A program made the translations under genes and the position numbers. A DNA stretch of 64,000 bases from contig NW_025064880.1 in the NCBI RefSeq assembly GCF_019112545.1, positions 1,613,280 to 1,677,279 of the forward strand, written 5' to 3'. Source of the stretch: Guyanagaster necrorhizus. Its lineage: Eukaryota; Basidiomycota; Agaricomycetes; Agaricales; Physalacriaceae. Every line of letters begins with the position of its first letter. Position 1 is the stretch's first letter. Shown here piece by piece: positions 53,320-64,000 of the stretch. A model generated the notes under the pieces. That model worked only from the letters and a program-made list of their open reading frames with translations. It did no database searches and was not told the origin of the DNA.

Positions 53320-56300
53320 GAAGGACTTTACAGTATGCAATCAATAGCCACTAGTCAGACTAATAGTATTTCTGCAGTTACTTCTATGTCTATCATACCT
53401 ATGCATTCAAATATATTTTGGTTATCAGCCTTACACATCAAAGAATCACATCAGGAAATAACTCAAATGCCTAAAGGCCAAATAAGGGCAGTGAGCCCTA
53501 TTACATAGCTCAAACCATTCAATACCAAATGAACATAGAGGGCCATCAAAGATGCCAAGGATGAAGCAGCAGCAAAAGCTGTGCTCCAGAATTGAATTCA
53601 TAAAACATGAGTTGAAGAAGTTGTTGATGAAACAATCAGAAAAATAAAGAACACAAAAAGGTGCCAGGCCTTGGAGTGGCTTGATGAACTATGAGGGCCA
53701 TGAAAGTTCATTTGTCAGTCCAAAATGCCTGGATGAAATCTCCTCATAAAAGCTCAAGTCAAGATGCTAATGACCTGCTCAACTTACACAGTAACTGCTC
53801 TAATCGACAGCAGCTGTACAGGGAGTTCAATCAATCAAACTTTCATCAGACAGAACAAACTCTCCACTAGAACTATGGCAGCTCTAATTTCTGTCTACAA
53901 CACTGACAGAACTAAAAACCAAGCCAGCTCAATTACTGAGTTTGTTGAACTCAGGCTTATGATCAGCAACCATTCTAAGAGGATCAATCTCATGGTAACT
54001 GATCTAGGGACTAAAGAAGTCTTTCTCAGTCATAACTGGTTGATCAGACACAATCTGCTGATTAACTGGAAGATCAGAAGAATAACCTTCATCTGTTACA
54101 AGTGCCACAAGCTCCCATTCGAACTACCAGATGAGGATCCTGAAGATCAGTGAGACAAAAAAATAGAGGATGGGAAAACCATCCTCACCATCAACCTCCA
54201 ATGCAAAATACATATTCATGCAATGCACCATGCCAATGATCTAGCAGCAAGAGCCAATGAGCAGAAGGTGAAGAGAACATTTGAAAAAATGATGCCTGAA
54301 TGGATCCAGGACTTCAAGGATCTCTTTGAAAAGGAGAGTTTCAATGAATTACCAGAATCCAAACCCTGAGACCACACAATTGAGTTAACTCCAAATGCTA
54401 ACACCAACCTTGATTGCAAAACTTACCCACTCAGATATAATAAACAACAGAAACTTGATAAGTTCCTTGATGAGAATTTGTCCAGTGGGAGGATTCAACC
54501 ATCAAAATCCCCTATGGCATCACCATTCTTCTTCATAAAGAAGAAGGATGGTAAGCTCCACCCTGTATAAAACTATCACAAACTTAATAAAATAACAATT
54601 AAAAATTGCTATCTACTACTTCTCATCTTGAAACTAATAGACAAGCTACAAGAGGCTCAGTACTATACTAAACTTGATGTTCAGTGAGGATACAATAATG
54701 TACAAATCAAGGAAGGAGACAAGTGGAAGATGGCCTTCCATACCAACCAGAGACTATTTGAGCCAATTGTAATGTTCTTTGGACTCACCAACTCTCTGGC
54801 CACATTCCAGTGGATGATGAATGACATCTTCAAAGACCTCATCTCCACTAGAAAAGTCACTATCTATCTCAATGACATTTTGATTATGTCAAAAACAAAA
54901 GAGGAGCACAGGAGATTGATATGACAGGTACTCACTTTAATGAGAAAACATAAATTGTTTCTCAAAGCAGAGAAATGTGAGTTTGAGGTGCTGGAGACTG
55001 AATACCTCAGCATTATCATCAGTGAGAAAAGTATCCAGATAGATCCCATCAAGGTGGTGGGAGTGATAGAATAGCCCAAGCTAAGCAAAAAGAAAGAATT
55101 ACAATCCTTTCTCAGATTCACAAACTTCTACCAATGATTTATCTGAGACTATAGCAAGATCATTCGACCAATGACCCAACTGACTGGCAACACTTCCTGG
55201 GCTTGGAAACTATTCCAGCAAGCAGCATTCAATGACCTAAAACAATGCTCTGCTGAAGATATAGTACTTGCAATCTCCACTCAGGAGGGGAAATTTCATG
55301 TAGAGGCCAACTCAAGCAAGAGAGCAATAGACACCATACTATTCCAGAAGCTGGATAAGAAGTGGTGCCCAGTAGCATTTCTCTCTAAGGCACTCACAGT
55401 CATTGAATGAAACTATGAAATTTATAACAAGAAACTACTTGCTATAATGCTCACTCTAGAGAAATGATGGCATTATCTGGTTGAGGCTATGGAAACTTTT
55501 GAGATCTGAACAGACCATCAGAATCTATGATATTTCTGACAGCCTCAGAAACTGAATCAATGCCAAGCATGTTGGGTAACTGAGCTCAGTCAGTATCAAT
55601 ATACATTACACTACAAGGCCAGTATGGTGAACAAAAAGGCCAATCTCCTTAGCCAAAGAGCCAACCACAATCAGAGAGAATATGACAACAAAGGAGTAAC
55701 AATATTGAAGTCTGAACACTTTCAGGCTATGATAATGCTGACAGAGGAGGAAATCCACAAGTGAATTAAAAGTGCCACTCACAACAATCAAAAGTGAAAC
55801 CAACAAGTGGCCCCATCACCCAACTATGAATAAGAAATGGTGAAAGAAGGAGGATTGATTCACTATAATGGGCAAATTTACATTCCAAGAGACCAAGCCT
55901 TTCAGGGTGAAATCATCATCAACTGCTATGATCATATGACTGCTGGTCACCTGGACATCACCAAAACTAAGAAACTCATACTATGCAAGTACTGGTAGCC
56001 AAAAATGAGCAATGACATCACTCAATATATCAAAGCTTGTGAAGTTTGCCAAAGAAAAAAGTCATCAACATAGCCTCATGCTGTATCCCTGCATCCAAAC
56101 AAGGTACTATCATCACCATAGACCTATCTTTCAGTTGATATGATCACTGGGTTACTAGATTACAATAGCTATAATGCTATCCTCATCATTGTAGACTGAT
56201 TCTCAAAAGCCATTATCCTGATCACCTGTTTGACTGAATTATCCTCTGAAGGGTGAGCCAAGATTTTATGTGATGAAGTCTACACTAAATATGAAATGCC

Positions 56301-57195
56301 CCAAGCTGTTATTTCAGACCATGGCCCTCAATTCATCTCTAAATTCCTGGATGACCTATATTGATTACTAAACATCAAATAAAACACTTTCACAGCATAT
56401 CATCCCCAGACAGATGGTCAGACTGAGAGAGCCAATCAGGAGGTCAAAAAATACCTTCACCTCTTTATTAATTATTGACAGGACAATTGGGTAAAATAGT
56501 TGGCCCTTGCTGCCTTTCAATACAATAACCATATCCACTCTGCAACTGGCAAAACTCTATTCTTCATCCATTATGAGTGACACCCCAATATCAGCCAGAT
56601 AGAACAACACCATACCACAACTCCCATATCAGCAGACTTCACATCCACGATAGCAAAGATCCATGCTGAAATGAAATCTGCATTGAAAAAGACTGTCTCC
56701 ACAATGAAGGCACAATATGATAAGCACTAACAAGCAGCATATACATACACCATAAATGATAAGGTCTGGTTAGACACTATCAATCTTCACCTCCCCTGAC
56801 TAAAGCAAAAACTGTCCAACAAGAGGACAGGTCCATTTCCCATACTCAAAAAAACCAGTGCTTCCACATATAAACTACAACTATCCACTATCTGGAAAAT
56901 CCATGATGTATTTAATGAATCTCTATTGACATCATACATTGCACCTGCCTTCCTTAATCAAAAATGCCCACCACTGCCATCTCCAGACCTAATCAATAAC
57001 AAGGAACACTACAAAGTCAACCAGGTTCTAAACTATAGGTTATAGAAAGTCAAAGCAAAAGAGGGTGGATCAACAACAACAGTTGATTATTTGATCAGCT
57101 GAAAGAGATATGGACCAGAACCTAACCAGTGGGTAAACAAAAAATTTATAAATGCAGACAGAGCCATCCATGACTATGAATTATCTTTAAATTAA
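53300..57195 (+). pseudogene. pol remnant of element I (protease to chromodomain)
   Basis: Protease IDSSCTGSSINQTFI near 53803 (DSG altered to DSS); HNWLIRHNLL near 54033; RT with YLNDILIMS in place of YLDD near 54865; RNase H piece open at 55171-55410 (VEANSSKRAIDTILFQ); integrase zinc region near 55925-56060, core DMITGLLDYNSYNAI near 56135, ISDHGPQFISKF near 56310, and PQTDGQTE near 56405; chromodomain ending DYELSLN near 57195. Stops throughout. Confidence 0.92.
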
Positions 57196-57228
57196 GCCAT
57201 CAGAATGATGGTCTTAAGAAGAGAGTAA

Positions 57229-57653
57229 TGTTACAATTTTTCACTTTATTCCTTGAACAACCTCTATTTATACTTAGTCAGAGTGCTTAAGACCATAGGA
57301 TAAGGCTTAGTCATCACAACTGGCCAAGTCTGTCATTGTCTGATGATGCACAATCAACCTTTTATGTATGATGATAATGCTCAAGGACAATGAGCACAAA
57401 GAACTTGATAACATACAATGGGCAGTAGTATTATCAGTTATGACTTGTATAGTATTTAAGACAGCTTGCTCTCACTGATAACTCCAGCTTCGAGCTAAAG
57501 TTTATATTCACATCATTCTACACTTGAGCCAATCCTAAAGGCCTTATGACATATCAACCAGAATATGCATCAGTGGACTCAGCTGATCATCTGAAGTGCA
57601 AGATGACTTCTGTTTGCCACATGTATCTGCTCACATAATGCTTGAGTCTAACA
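57229..57653 (+). repeat. 3' LTR of element I
   Basis: 425 bp, TGTTACAATTTTTCAC to GAGTCTAACA, preceded by AAGAAGAGAGTAA. It includes AGCTTCGAGCTAAAG near 57487. RNase H sequence of element J follows directly. Confidence 0.9.
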
Positions 57654-59462
57654 AAGCCCTCTCAGTAACCAAATAAAACTACAAGATATACAATAAAGAG
57701 TTACTTTCAATAATGCTTACTCTAGAGGAGTGATAGCATTACTTAATAAGAGCAGTCTGAGCCTTTGAAGTCTGGACAGATCATCAAAATCTGTGGTATT
57801 TCTGACAACCCCAAAAGCTTAACTAATGACAAGCTCACTGAATCACAGAGCTGTTCCAATACAAGTATACTCTTCATCACAAGGCTGAAATGGCAAACAA
57901 GAAGGCTGACCTTCTCAGTTATTGAGTGGATCATGACCAGAGAGAGAGTGACAATAAGAAGGTGACATCATTAAAGTCTGAGCACTTCTAAGCAATGATA
58001 ATACCAACTGAGAAGGAGATTTACAAATGGATCAAGAGTGTGACATGTGATAATGGCAAATAGGACCAGTGAGTGGTCTCATCACTCAATCATAAGTGGA
58101 GAATAACAAAAGAAAGAGAGCTGATCCATTATGATGGATAGATTTATATTCTATACAACTAGCAGCTTCATAGTGAGATCATTGCTACATATTATGATCA
58201 TGCCACTGCAGGCCACCTGGAGATTGTCAAAACAAAGAAACTAGTACTATGAGAGTACTGGTGGCTGAAAATAGAGCAAGGCATCAAATGATATGTGAAG
58301 AGATGCAAGACTTATCAGTGAGACAAGTCATTGACACAACTATATGTGATACTGCTTCACCCCAATAAGATCTCTCAGACACTCTGGACTCACATCATAA
58401 TAGACATGATTACCAGATTACTGGAGTGCAACAGTTATGATATAATTCTTATCATCATTGACTGATTTTCAAAGGTGATTATCTCAGTCATATGCTCAAT
58501 GGAGTTGACATCAGAAGGATGAGCTAAAATACTTCACAATAAGGTATATGCTAAGTATAGTATGCCTCAGGTTCTGATCTCAGATTGAAGACCACAATTT
58601 GTCTCAAAATTTCTTGACAACTTGTATCAGTTACTCAACATCTGATGGAATGCATTTACAGCCTATCATCTATAGATAGATGGTCAGACAGAAAGGATCA
58701 ATCAAGAGATTGAAAAATACCTCTGATTATTCATTAACTATCATTAAGATGACTGGATGGAATGGCTTGCTCTCACAGCCTTCTAATATAATAATCATAT
58801 TCACTCTGCCACTGGCAAAACCCTCTTCTTTATTAACTATGGATGACATTCTAATGTTGCCCATACCAGATGTTCTCAAACCTTGACTCCTGCCTCAACT
58901 GACTTTGTATCTACTATTTCCAAAATTCACAATAAAACCTAGGCTACTCTCAAAAAGGCAGCTACCTCAATGAAAAAACAGTATGACAAATATTGCACCC
59001 CAATCTGCATATATAATGTTAATAACAAAGTCTGGTTGGACACAACCAACCTTCATCTCCCTCACCCAAAACAGAAGCTTGCTGATAAATGAATGGGACT
59101 TTTTCTCATTCTTGCTAAAGTTAGTGCCTCTGCCTATAGACTCCACTTTTCATCTAACTGAAAAATCTATAATATATTTAATGAATTGCTGCTCACACCT
59201 TTTATTGCATCCTCATTCTCCAACCAAGAATGGCCTCCACTCTCTCCTTCTGACTTGATCAATAATAAAGAATATTATAAAATTGATCAGATTTTAAATC
59301 ACTGCCTCTGCAAAATCTGGGCTCACAGTGAGGAGTCAACAATGACAGTAGACTACTTGGTTAGTTGAAAGGACTATAGCCTCAAATCTAACCAATAGGT
59401 CAATGAAAAATAAATGAATGCAGTGGATACTATATATGACTATAAACTATCTCTAAATTAAG
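57654..59462 (+). pseudogene. pol remnant of element J (RNase H, integrase, chromodomain)
   Basis: NYKIYNKELLSIMLTLEE near 57680; EVWTDHQNLWYF near 57768; DHATAGHLEIVKTKKL (zinc region) near 58199; DMITRLLECNSYDII near 58405; ISD near 58578; QTERINQEIEKYL near 58684 with the catalytic Glu; a chromodomain remnant near 59265-59462. Stops and shifts throughout. Confidence 0.9.
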
Positions 59463-59494
59463 CTATCAGGACAATGGTTTTAAGAAGAGGGAAA

Positions 59495-59955
59495 TGTTAT
59501 AATTTTTCTATTTTTCTTTTATATTAACCTCTATTTATGCTTAGTCAAAGCACCTAGATCTGCATTTAAGACTGTGAAATTAGCTTAGTCATCACAACAA
59601 GTCCAGTCAGTTATTGTCTTTCAACACAACAGCATCACCTGATGACACACAATAAGACTTTTGTAGATAATAACAATGCTCAAAGACAAAGAGCACAATG
59701 ACCACAAAGGACACAATAAGTAGTAGTATTTATATCACTATAGATAAACTGTATATAAGAAGAGTAGCTCTTGCTGGTATAATCTCAGCTTTGAGCTAAA
59801 GTTTATTTATACTACTTCATTCTTGAGCTACTTGTCTTCAGCTTTAAAAGCACACTGGTTAACAAAGCATAATAGTGGACTCAGACATAACTGTATAAAC
59901 ATAATACAGCATCTGTTTATCATGTGTTTTGATCACATGTGACTTAGGTCTAACA
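59495..59955 (+). repeat. 3' LTR of element J
   Basis: 461 bp, TGTTATAATTTTTCTAT to GGTCTAACA. Contains AGCTTTGAGCTAAAG near 59790 and the two TTAGTCA motifs near 59541 and 59585. Confidence 0.9.
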
Positions 59956-62413
59956 TCATGCTCAGCCTGCTTCAGTCTATAGATGGACTTGAAGAGACAA
60001 AGCACCCAGCTCTTATCCTTTATCTTGAATCTCTCTGGTTGTTGAAGATATACCTTCTCTTTCAGATCACCATTCAAAAATGCTGATGAGATGTCCACAC
60101 TCCAGAGCTCCAGATTCTCTAGTGCAGCAAGAGTGAGGACTGTTTGGATGGCTGCTCATTTTGAAGTAGGAGAGAAGGTTTCAGTGTAGTCAAAACCTGG
60201 CCACTGTAAGTACTCTTTTGCAACATAGTATGCCTTATACCATTCAATGGATCTATCAGAGTTACACTTTACTTTGAAGACCCATTTTCCATCTATAGTC
60301 TTTCACTCTGGAGAGAGCTTCACAAGCTCAAAGGTGCCACTTTCCTACAGTGCATTCAATTCCTGCTAAGCTGCCTCATATCATTTTTCACTTTCCTCTT
60401 CTGGCTGAGTCATCATTCTGCAAATGTCTTTGGCTTATTGTTGAATGCAGATGCTTGGTTTGCTGTCTTCACTGCTGTCTGAAATGCAAGCTCAAGAGCT
60501 TCTATATATGTGATATAATCATTATCATGCAATACAAAAGTTATTTCTGCAACAACATCTGTCTCAGTAAGCTCTGGCTCAGCAGTGGTTTTATCAATGA
60601 GATCAGAAACAGGTTCATCTGAGTCTGGTGAGTTCATCATATTGGTGCCAGAATGTTTATAGTGAAAACCACATCCAGTGTTTGAAGATAGAATTATAAG
60701 GCCTTTAGAGTTATGTTGTGACTCAAAGCATGCCCAAAAACATGAGAGTGATGAAGAGAGTGTAAGAGATGTCAAAAGACTTAATAATAGAGTAAGAGGT
60801 GATTCTGAAGATGTTTGTATATCTGATAGAGTGGATGGAGCTGACTTAGATAGTGAGGATAGTGATGATGAGAGTTGCTCAGATAGCAGAGATAGCTTAT
60901 CAGTAGGTATGTTCTCTCCCCTTGATGAGGTATTATTGCATCAGGTATAGCAGTATCTGTGCTGTTATGTCTGTTTGTGAGAGGTGTATCATCACCAAGA
61001 GGATTTATAATATTTCTGTAGTTTCCAGGAAATACATGCTTATTGAATACAGCATAGCTGGAGGTGATGAACTGCTGCATAGAAGAGTTTCAGAATAGCC
61101 AGTCTTTTACTCTCTCTGGATATTTAACAAAGATACATTTTTGAATATGTGACTCTAATGCTTGATATCTTTTTCTTTGTACTAGCATATATGCAAGGTA
61201 TTCAAACACACAAAGTGGGATATATCTTGTTTTTGATGATTTGAATCCTATTCTGTGAAGGGTGTAATGTTTGGAAGAGGATCTGTGGAGATGTGATTTC
61301 AGACATAGATGAATACTCAGAGAGCAAGATTCCAAAATGATAGTGAGAGATGTGACTCATTTAGCATGACAGTGATAGTCTCTGCAATTGTGTGGTTGGC
61401 TCATTCTGCTGTACTATTCTGATATAGTTCATTGGATTCAATATATCACCTTTTGATCTTATGCTCAGCACAGAAGTTGATAAACTCCTTTCCCATATAT
61501 TCACCACCTTTGTCTTTTTGAAACTCAATGATTTTGAGTCTTGAATGGGTATTCTCTGTATATGCTTTGAACTGCTTAAAGGCATTAAAGGCATCACTTT
61601 TATACTTCAGAGATGTGATAGCTTAAGTGTCAAATGCACTGCAGATAAATGTTATCCAGTAGCAATGGCTCTCTAGAGTTGCAACAGGCATTGGACCTTT
61701 GATATCACTGTATACTCACTTAAGAAGATGTTTTTTCTGCTCTAAGAGGCTATGAAAAACATTGTGGCAATGCTGTTTGCTAATAAGACATGGTGTGCAG
61801 ATAGGATCAGTTGAGAGACCTGACTCTCACTTCATTCCAGTTACTAGCTGCTTTATGTGCATATGCTGTATGACAGCAATGTCTATGCCAAAGTGTATTG
61901 TCTATCTGGCAGATACTTGTGGAGCTTGAGTTTGCAATGATAGTGGCCAATTTTGAGAATAAATGTGTAGTAGCATTGATATAGCCAATATTGCTCTTAT
62001 TTACAGTTGCAGTGAATTGAACCTTTTTATCCTGGCTGAAAGTGATATCTGATCCAGTGATTGAGATCTTGAATCCTTTTTCCCATGTGAGATGATAGAG
62101 TGATAAGAGATTACTTTTCAATACTGGTATATATAGTATATCAAGAAGTTCCACCACTGAGTCTTTCTCTCTCTGAATCTCTAGCTCTAGTACTACTGAT
62201 CTAATCTCTGCTGAATAAATGACTAAATTATCTGCAAGACAAATGAGAATGACATGTAGAGCATAGAGTCAGAACTATTGTCAGTGAGGAGTCATATAAT
62301 GAGAAGTGCCTGTATCAGTATTCCAATGAGACATGGCAGATAATAAATCAGTATTTGCTTAGCTAGCAGTCTTCTCCTTTGTCTTGGCAGAGTTAGCAGC
62401 TTCTGAATCCTAC
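59956..62413 (-). pseudogene. Ty1/copia-type pol relic
   Basis: A different retrotransposon superfamily, read right to left. A GAG-pre-integrase region (ILYIPVLKSNLLSLYHL, LWHRHCCHTAYAHKAA) at 61807-62157; integrase core (IIEFQKDKGGEYMGKEF, then QNSTAE-like text) near 61360-61560; integrase C-terminal conserved piece (KCIFVKYPERVKDW) at 61090-61150; an acidic linker at 60413-60775; RT N-terminus (GKWVFKVK near 60260, GFDYTETFSP near 60180, DISSAFLNGDLKEKVYLQQPE near 60030-60095), ending at YRLKQAEH, where J's LTR cuts in. Gag, protease, the rest of RT, RNase H and LTRs are outside. The order integrase before RT confirms copia. Confidence 0.93.
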
Positions 62414-62882
62414 TGTTAGACTCAAGCTGCACATGATCATAAATATGTGATAAACTGATGTTACTTCACATTTAAGTATTTTATCAGAGTTCACCAATGT
62501 GAATTTCAATCATTTGTGCTATAAGACCTCAGGATTGGCTCAAGAGTAAAATGGTGTGGAAATAAACTTTAGCTTGAAGCTGAGGATTACCAGTGAGAGC
62601 AAGCCTACTTATATACTGTATATATCAGGATAAATATAAGACTATCTATTGTATGTTTCCTGATTTCTGTGTTCATTGTACTGGAGTGTTGCTACTATAC
62701 ACAAAAGGTTGATTGTGCATTGTCAAGAGCTAGTCACTATGTCAGAAGACAATAATGGATTGGCTTGTTGGTGATGACTAAGCTTCTCCCACAGTCTTTA
62801 AGCACTGATCTAGGTGCCCTGACTAAGCATAAATAGGAGTTAATATGGAAAAGAAAAGGGGAAGAAAAGGAAAATTGTAACA
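62414..62882 (-). repeat. 3' LTR of element K
   Basis: 469 bp, TGTTAGACTCAAGCTGC to TTGTAACA (plus-strand reading), with mirrored TTAGTCA near 62778 and 62821 and TTAGCTTGAAGCT near 62570. Confidence 0.88.
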
Positions 62883-63899
62883 TTACTCTCTCCTTAAAAC
62901 TATCATCCTGATAGCCTAATTAAAAGATAACTCATAGTTTTGAATGGCTTCTGTGATGTCCATCTGCTTTTTGTTTATCCGCTGATTCAATTCCAGCCTG
63001 TACTCTTTCCAGCTGACTAGACAGTTGATAGTTATTGTGGTTCTGCCACTGCATGCTTTGATTTTATGCAGCTTATGATTTAATACTTAGTTGATTTCAT
63101 AATGTTTCTCATTATCAATGAGGTCAAGAGGTGATGGTGGCAGATATTCTTGATTTGAGAAGACAGGTGCAATAAAGAGAGTGAGAAGAGTTTCATTAAA
63201 AACATTGTGAATCTTCTATTGGGGTGGTATATGGAGTTTATAGGTGGACAGACCCACTTTTGTGAGTATTAGAAAAAGGCCTGTTCACTGGTCAGCAAGT
63301 TTTTTTTTTTGGACAGGGAAGATAAAGGTTGGTGGTGTCAAGCCAGACTTTGTCATTGATATTATAGGAATATAATAGTGATTAGTATTTGTCATACTAG
63401 GCTTTTATAGCAGTAGCTGCATATTCTAGGGCTGCTTTGGTTTTATTGTGAATGTGAGTCATTATGGTGGTGAAATCAGCAGAGGTGGATGTTGTGGTAT
63501 ATGCATGTGTTATATAAGTGATGAATAGATGACATCTGTGATTAATAAAGAATGGGATTTTGCCAGTGGCTAAGTGTATATAGTTATTATGTTGAAAGAT
63601 AGCAAGAGCCAACTATTCCACTCAGTCATCCTGGCAGTAATTGATGAAATGTCAGAGGTACTTTTTGACTTCTTGGTTAATACACTCAGTCTGGCCATTG
63701 GTTTGAGGATGGTAGGCAGTTGATGCATTCCACTAAATATTAAGAAGTCAGTATAAATCATCTAAAAATTTGGAGATGAACTGCAGGCCATAGTCTGAGA
63801 TTATGACTTGTGGCATTCCATACTTGGTGTACACTTCATCTCAGAGGATTTTCACTCATCCTTCTGAAGTTAGCTCTATTGAGCATGTGATAGAGATAA
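62883..63899 (-). pseudogene. pol remnant of element K (integrase, chromodomain)
   Basis: Chromodomain near 62935-63130 (minus), the KVWLDTTNLHL-type segment near 63325-63360, FQHNNYIHLATGKIPFFINH at about 63535-63605, and the end of the catalytic core with ISD near 63800. Stops are present. Confidence 0.87.
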
Positions 63900-64000
63900 T
63901 GTTACGATTTTTCTACTTTCTCTTTCCTTTTTACCCCTATTCAGGCTTAGTCAGAACACGAGACCATGGGAAGGGCTTAGTAAGCACAACTGAGCCACCT
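63900..64000 (+). repeat. Element N: first 101 bp of a plus-strand LTR
   Basis: TGTTACGATTTTTCTAC matches the LTR starts, with TTAGTCA at about 63949. The CGA of the original LTR end is kept, which hints at a less decayed copy. It runs off the window, so 5' LTR or solo LTR cannot be decided. Confidence 0.82.

Larger units (their letters stand above)
50473..57653 (+). mobile_element. Element I: 5'-truncated decayed chromovirus
   Basis: Begins within ORF-A/ORF-B (equivalent to the PPQFPQGLETMLGTPL region of G) and runs collinearly through Gag, Pol and chromodomain to a 3' LTR at 57229-57653. The 5' LTR, leader and start of ORF-A are missing at the border with the unclassified stretch. Its 3' LTR lies in the RNase H of element J. 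Confidence 0.92.
57654..59955 (+). mobile_element. Element J: 3' part of a decayed chromovirus
   Basis: RNase H, integrase and chromodomain, then a 3' LTR at 59495-59955 whose right side is Ty1/copia sequence. J was split by element I; its 5' part was not found in the window. It is among the most eroded copies (essentially no CpG). Confidence 0.9.
62414..63899 (-). mobile_element. Element K: 3' end of a minus-strand chromovirus
   Basis: 3' LTR at 62414-62882, then chromodomain and integrase read backwards, cut at 63899 by a plus-strand LTR (N). It inserted into the copia relic (left flank CCTAC). Confidence 0.88.

Noticed and set aside
60678..60950. Ser/Asp-rich 90-codon plus-strand ORF as a possible host gene
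   Set aside because: It is antisense to the acidic linker of the copia relic, whose minus-strand reading fits copia Pol order.

Overview
The window reads as one block of fungal repetitive DNA. Everything I can classify is long-terminal-repeat retrotransposon sequence; I found no host protein gene, tRNA or rRNA. The dominant family is a Ty3/gypsy chromovirus: Gag with a CCHC knuckle, then protease, reverse transcriptase (YLDD), RNase H, integrase (HHCC and DD35E) and a C-terminal chromodomain, in elements of about 8 kb with 430-470 bp LTRs (TGTTA...TAACA ends). Protein sequences, element style and strong CpG loss suggest a basidiomycete, most likely an agaricomycete with a repeat-swollen genome (MarY1-like elements of Tricholoma are the kind of relative I would expect). 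This placement is inference and I cannot name a species.

Layout: A (1-2929, +, 3' part), B (2930-3227, protease scrap), L (3228-7935, +), M (7936-10051, -), F (10052-24508, +, broken by C and a solo LTR), C (12687-20760, +, full length), D (24509-43060, -, broken by E and G), E (24684-32683, -, full length), G (33843-41941, -, nearly intact and youngest), H (43061-49068, +, truncated), an unclassified 1.4 kb stretch (49069-50472), I (50473-57653, +), J (57654-59955, +), a Ty1/copia relic (59956-62413, -), K (62414-63899, -), N (63900 onward, start of a + LTR). The insertions are nested like Russian dolls. Target-site duplications support G in D (CTGTT), E in D's LTR (TTACT), C in F (CTCCA/TTCCA) and the solo LTR in F (GCAGA/GCAGG).

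All copies except G are eroded by transitions, have almost no CpG and are full of TGA/TAG codons. G keeps many CpGs and is spoiled by only four in-frame TGA codons, each where CGA (Arg) is expected. The LTR pair of C differs by about 40 transitions to one transversion. This fits RIP-like or methylation-driven C-to-T decay.

The most interesting content is in the element design. (1) Between the 5' LTR and Gag there is an extra ORF ('ORF-A', 513 aa in G) with an N-terminal membrane segment, a coiled coil and a conserved C-terminal block, recognisable in seven copies. (2) ORF-A is overprinted for about 1.3 kb by a second open frame (+1) that is continuous with Gag and begins at a conserved ATG. 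(3) A 12-bp bulged hairpin sits on the Gag stop codon where Pol continues in the -1 frame, and its pairing is kept by paired substitutions. (4) The sequence about 34 bp downstream of a TATA box in each LTR is complementary to the 13 bases just after the LTR, which predicts Tf1/sushi-type self-priming of reverse transcription; a second subfamily has different bases but keeps the complementarity.
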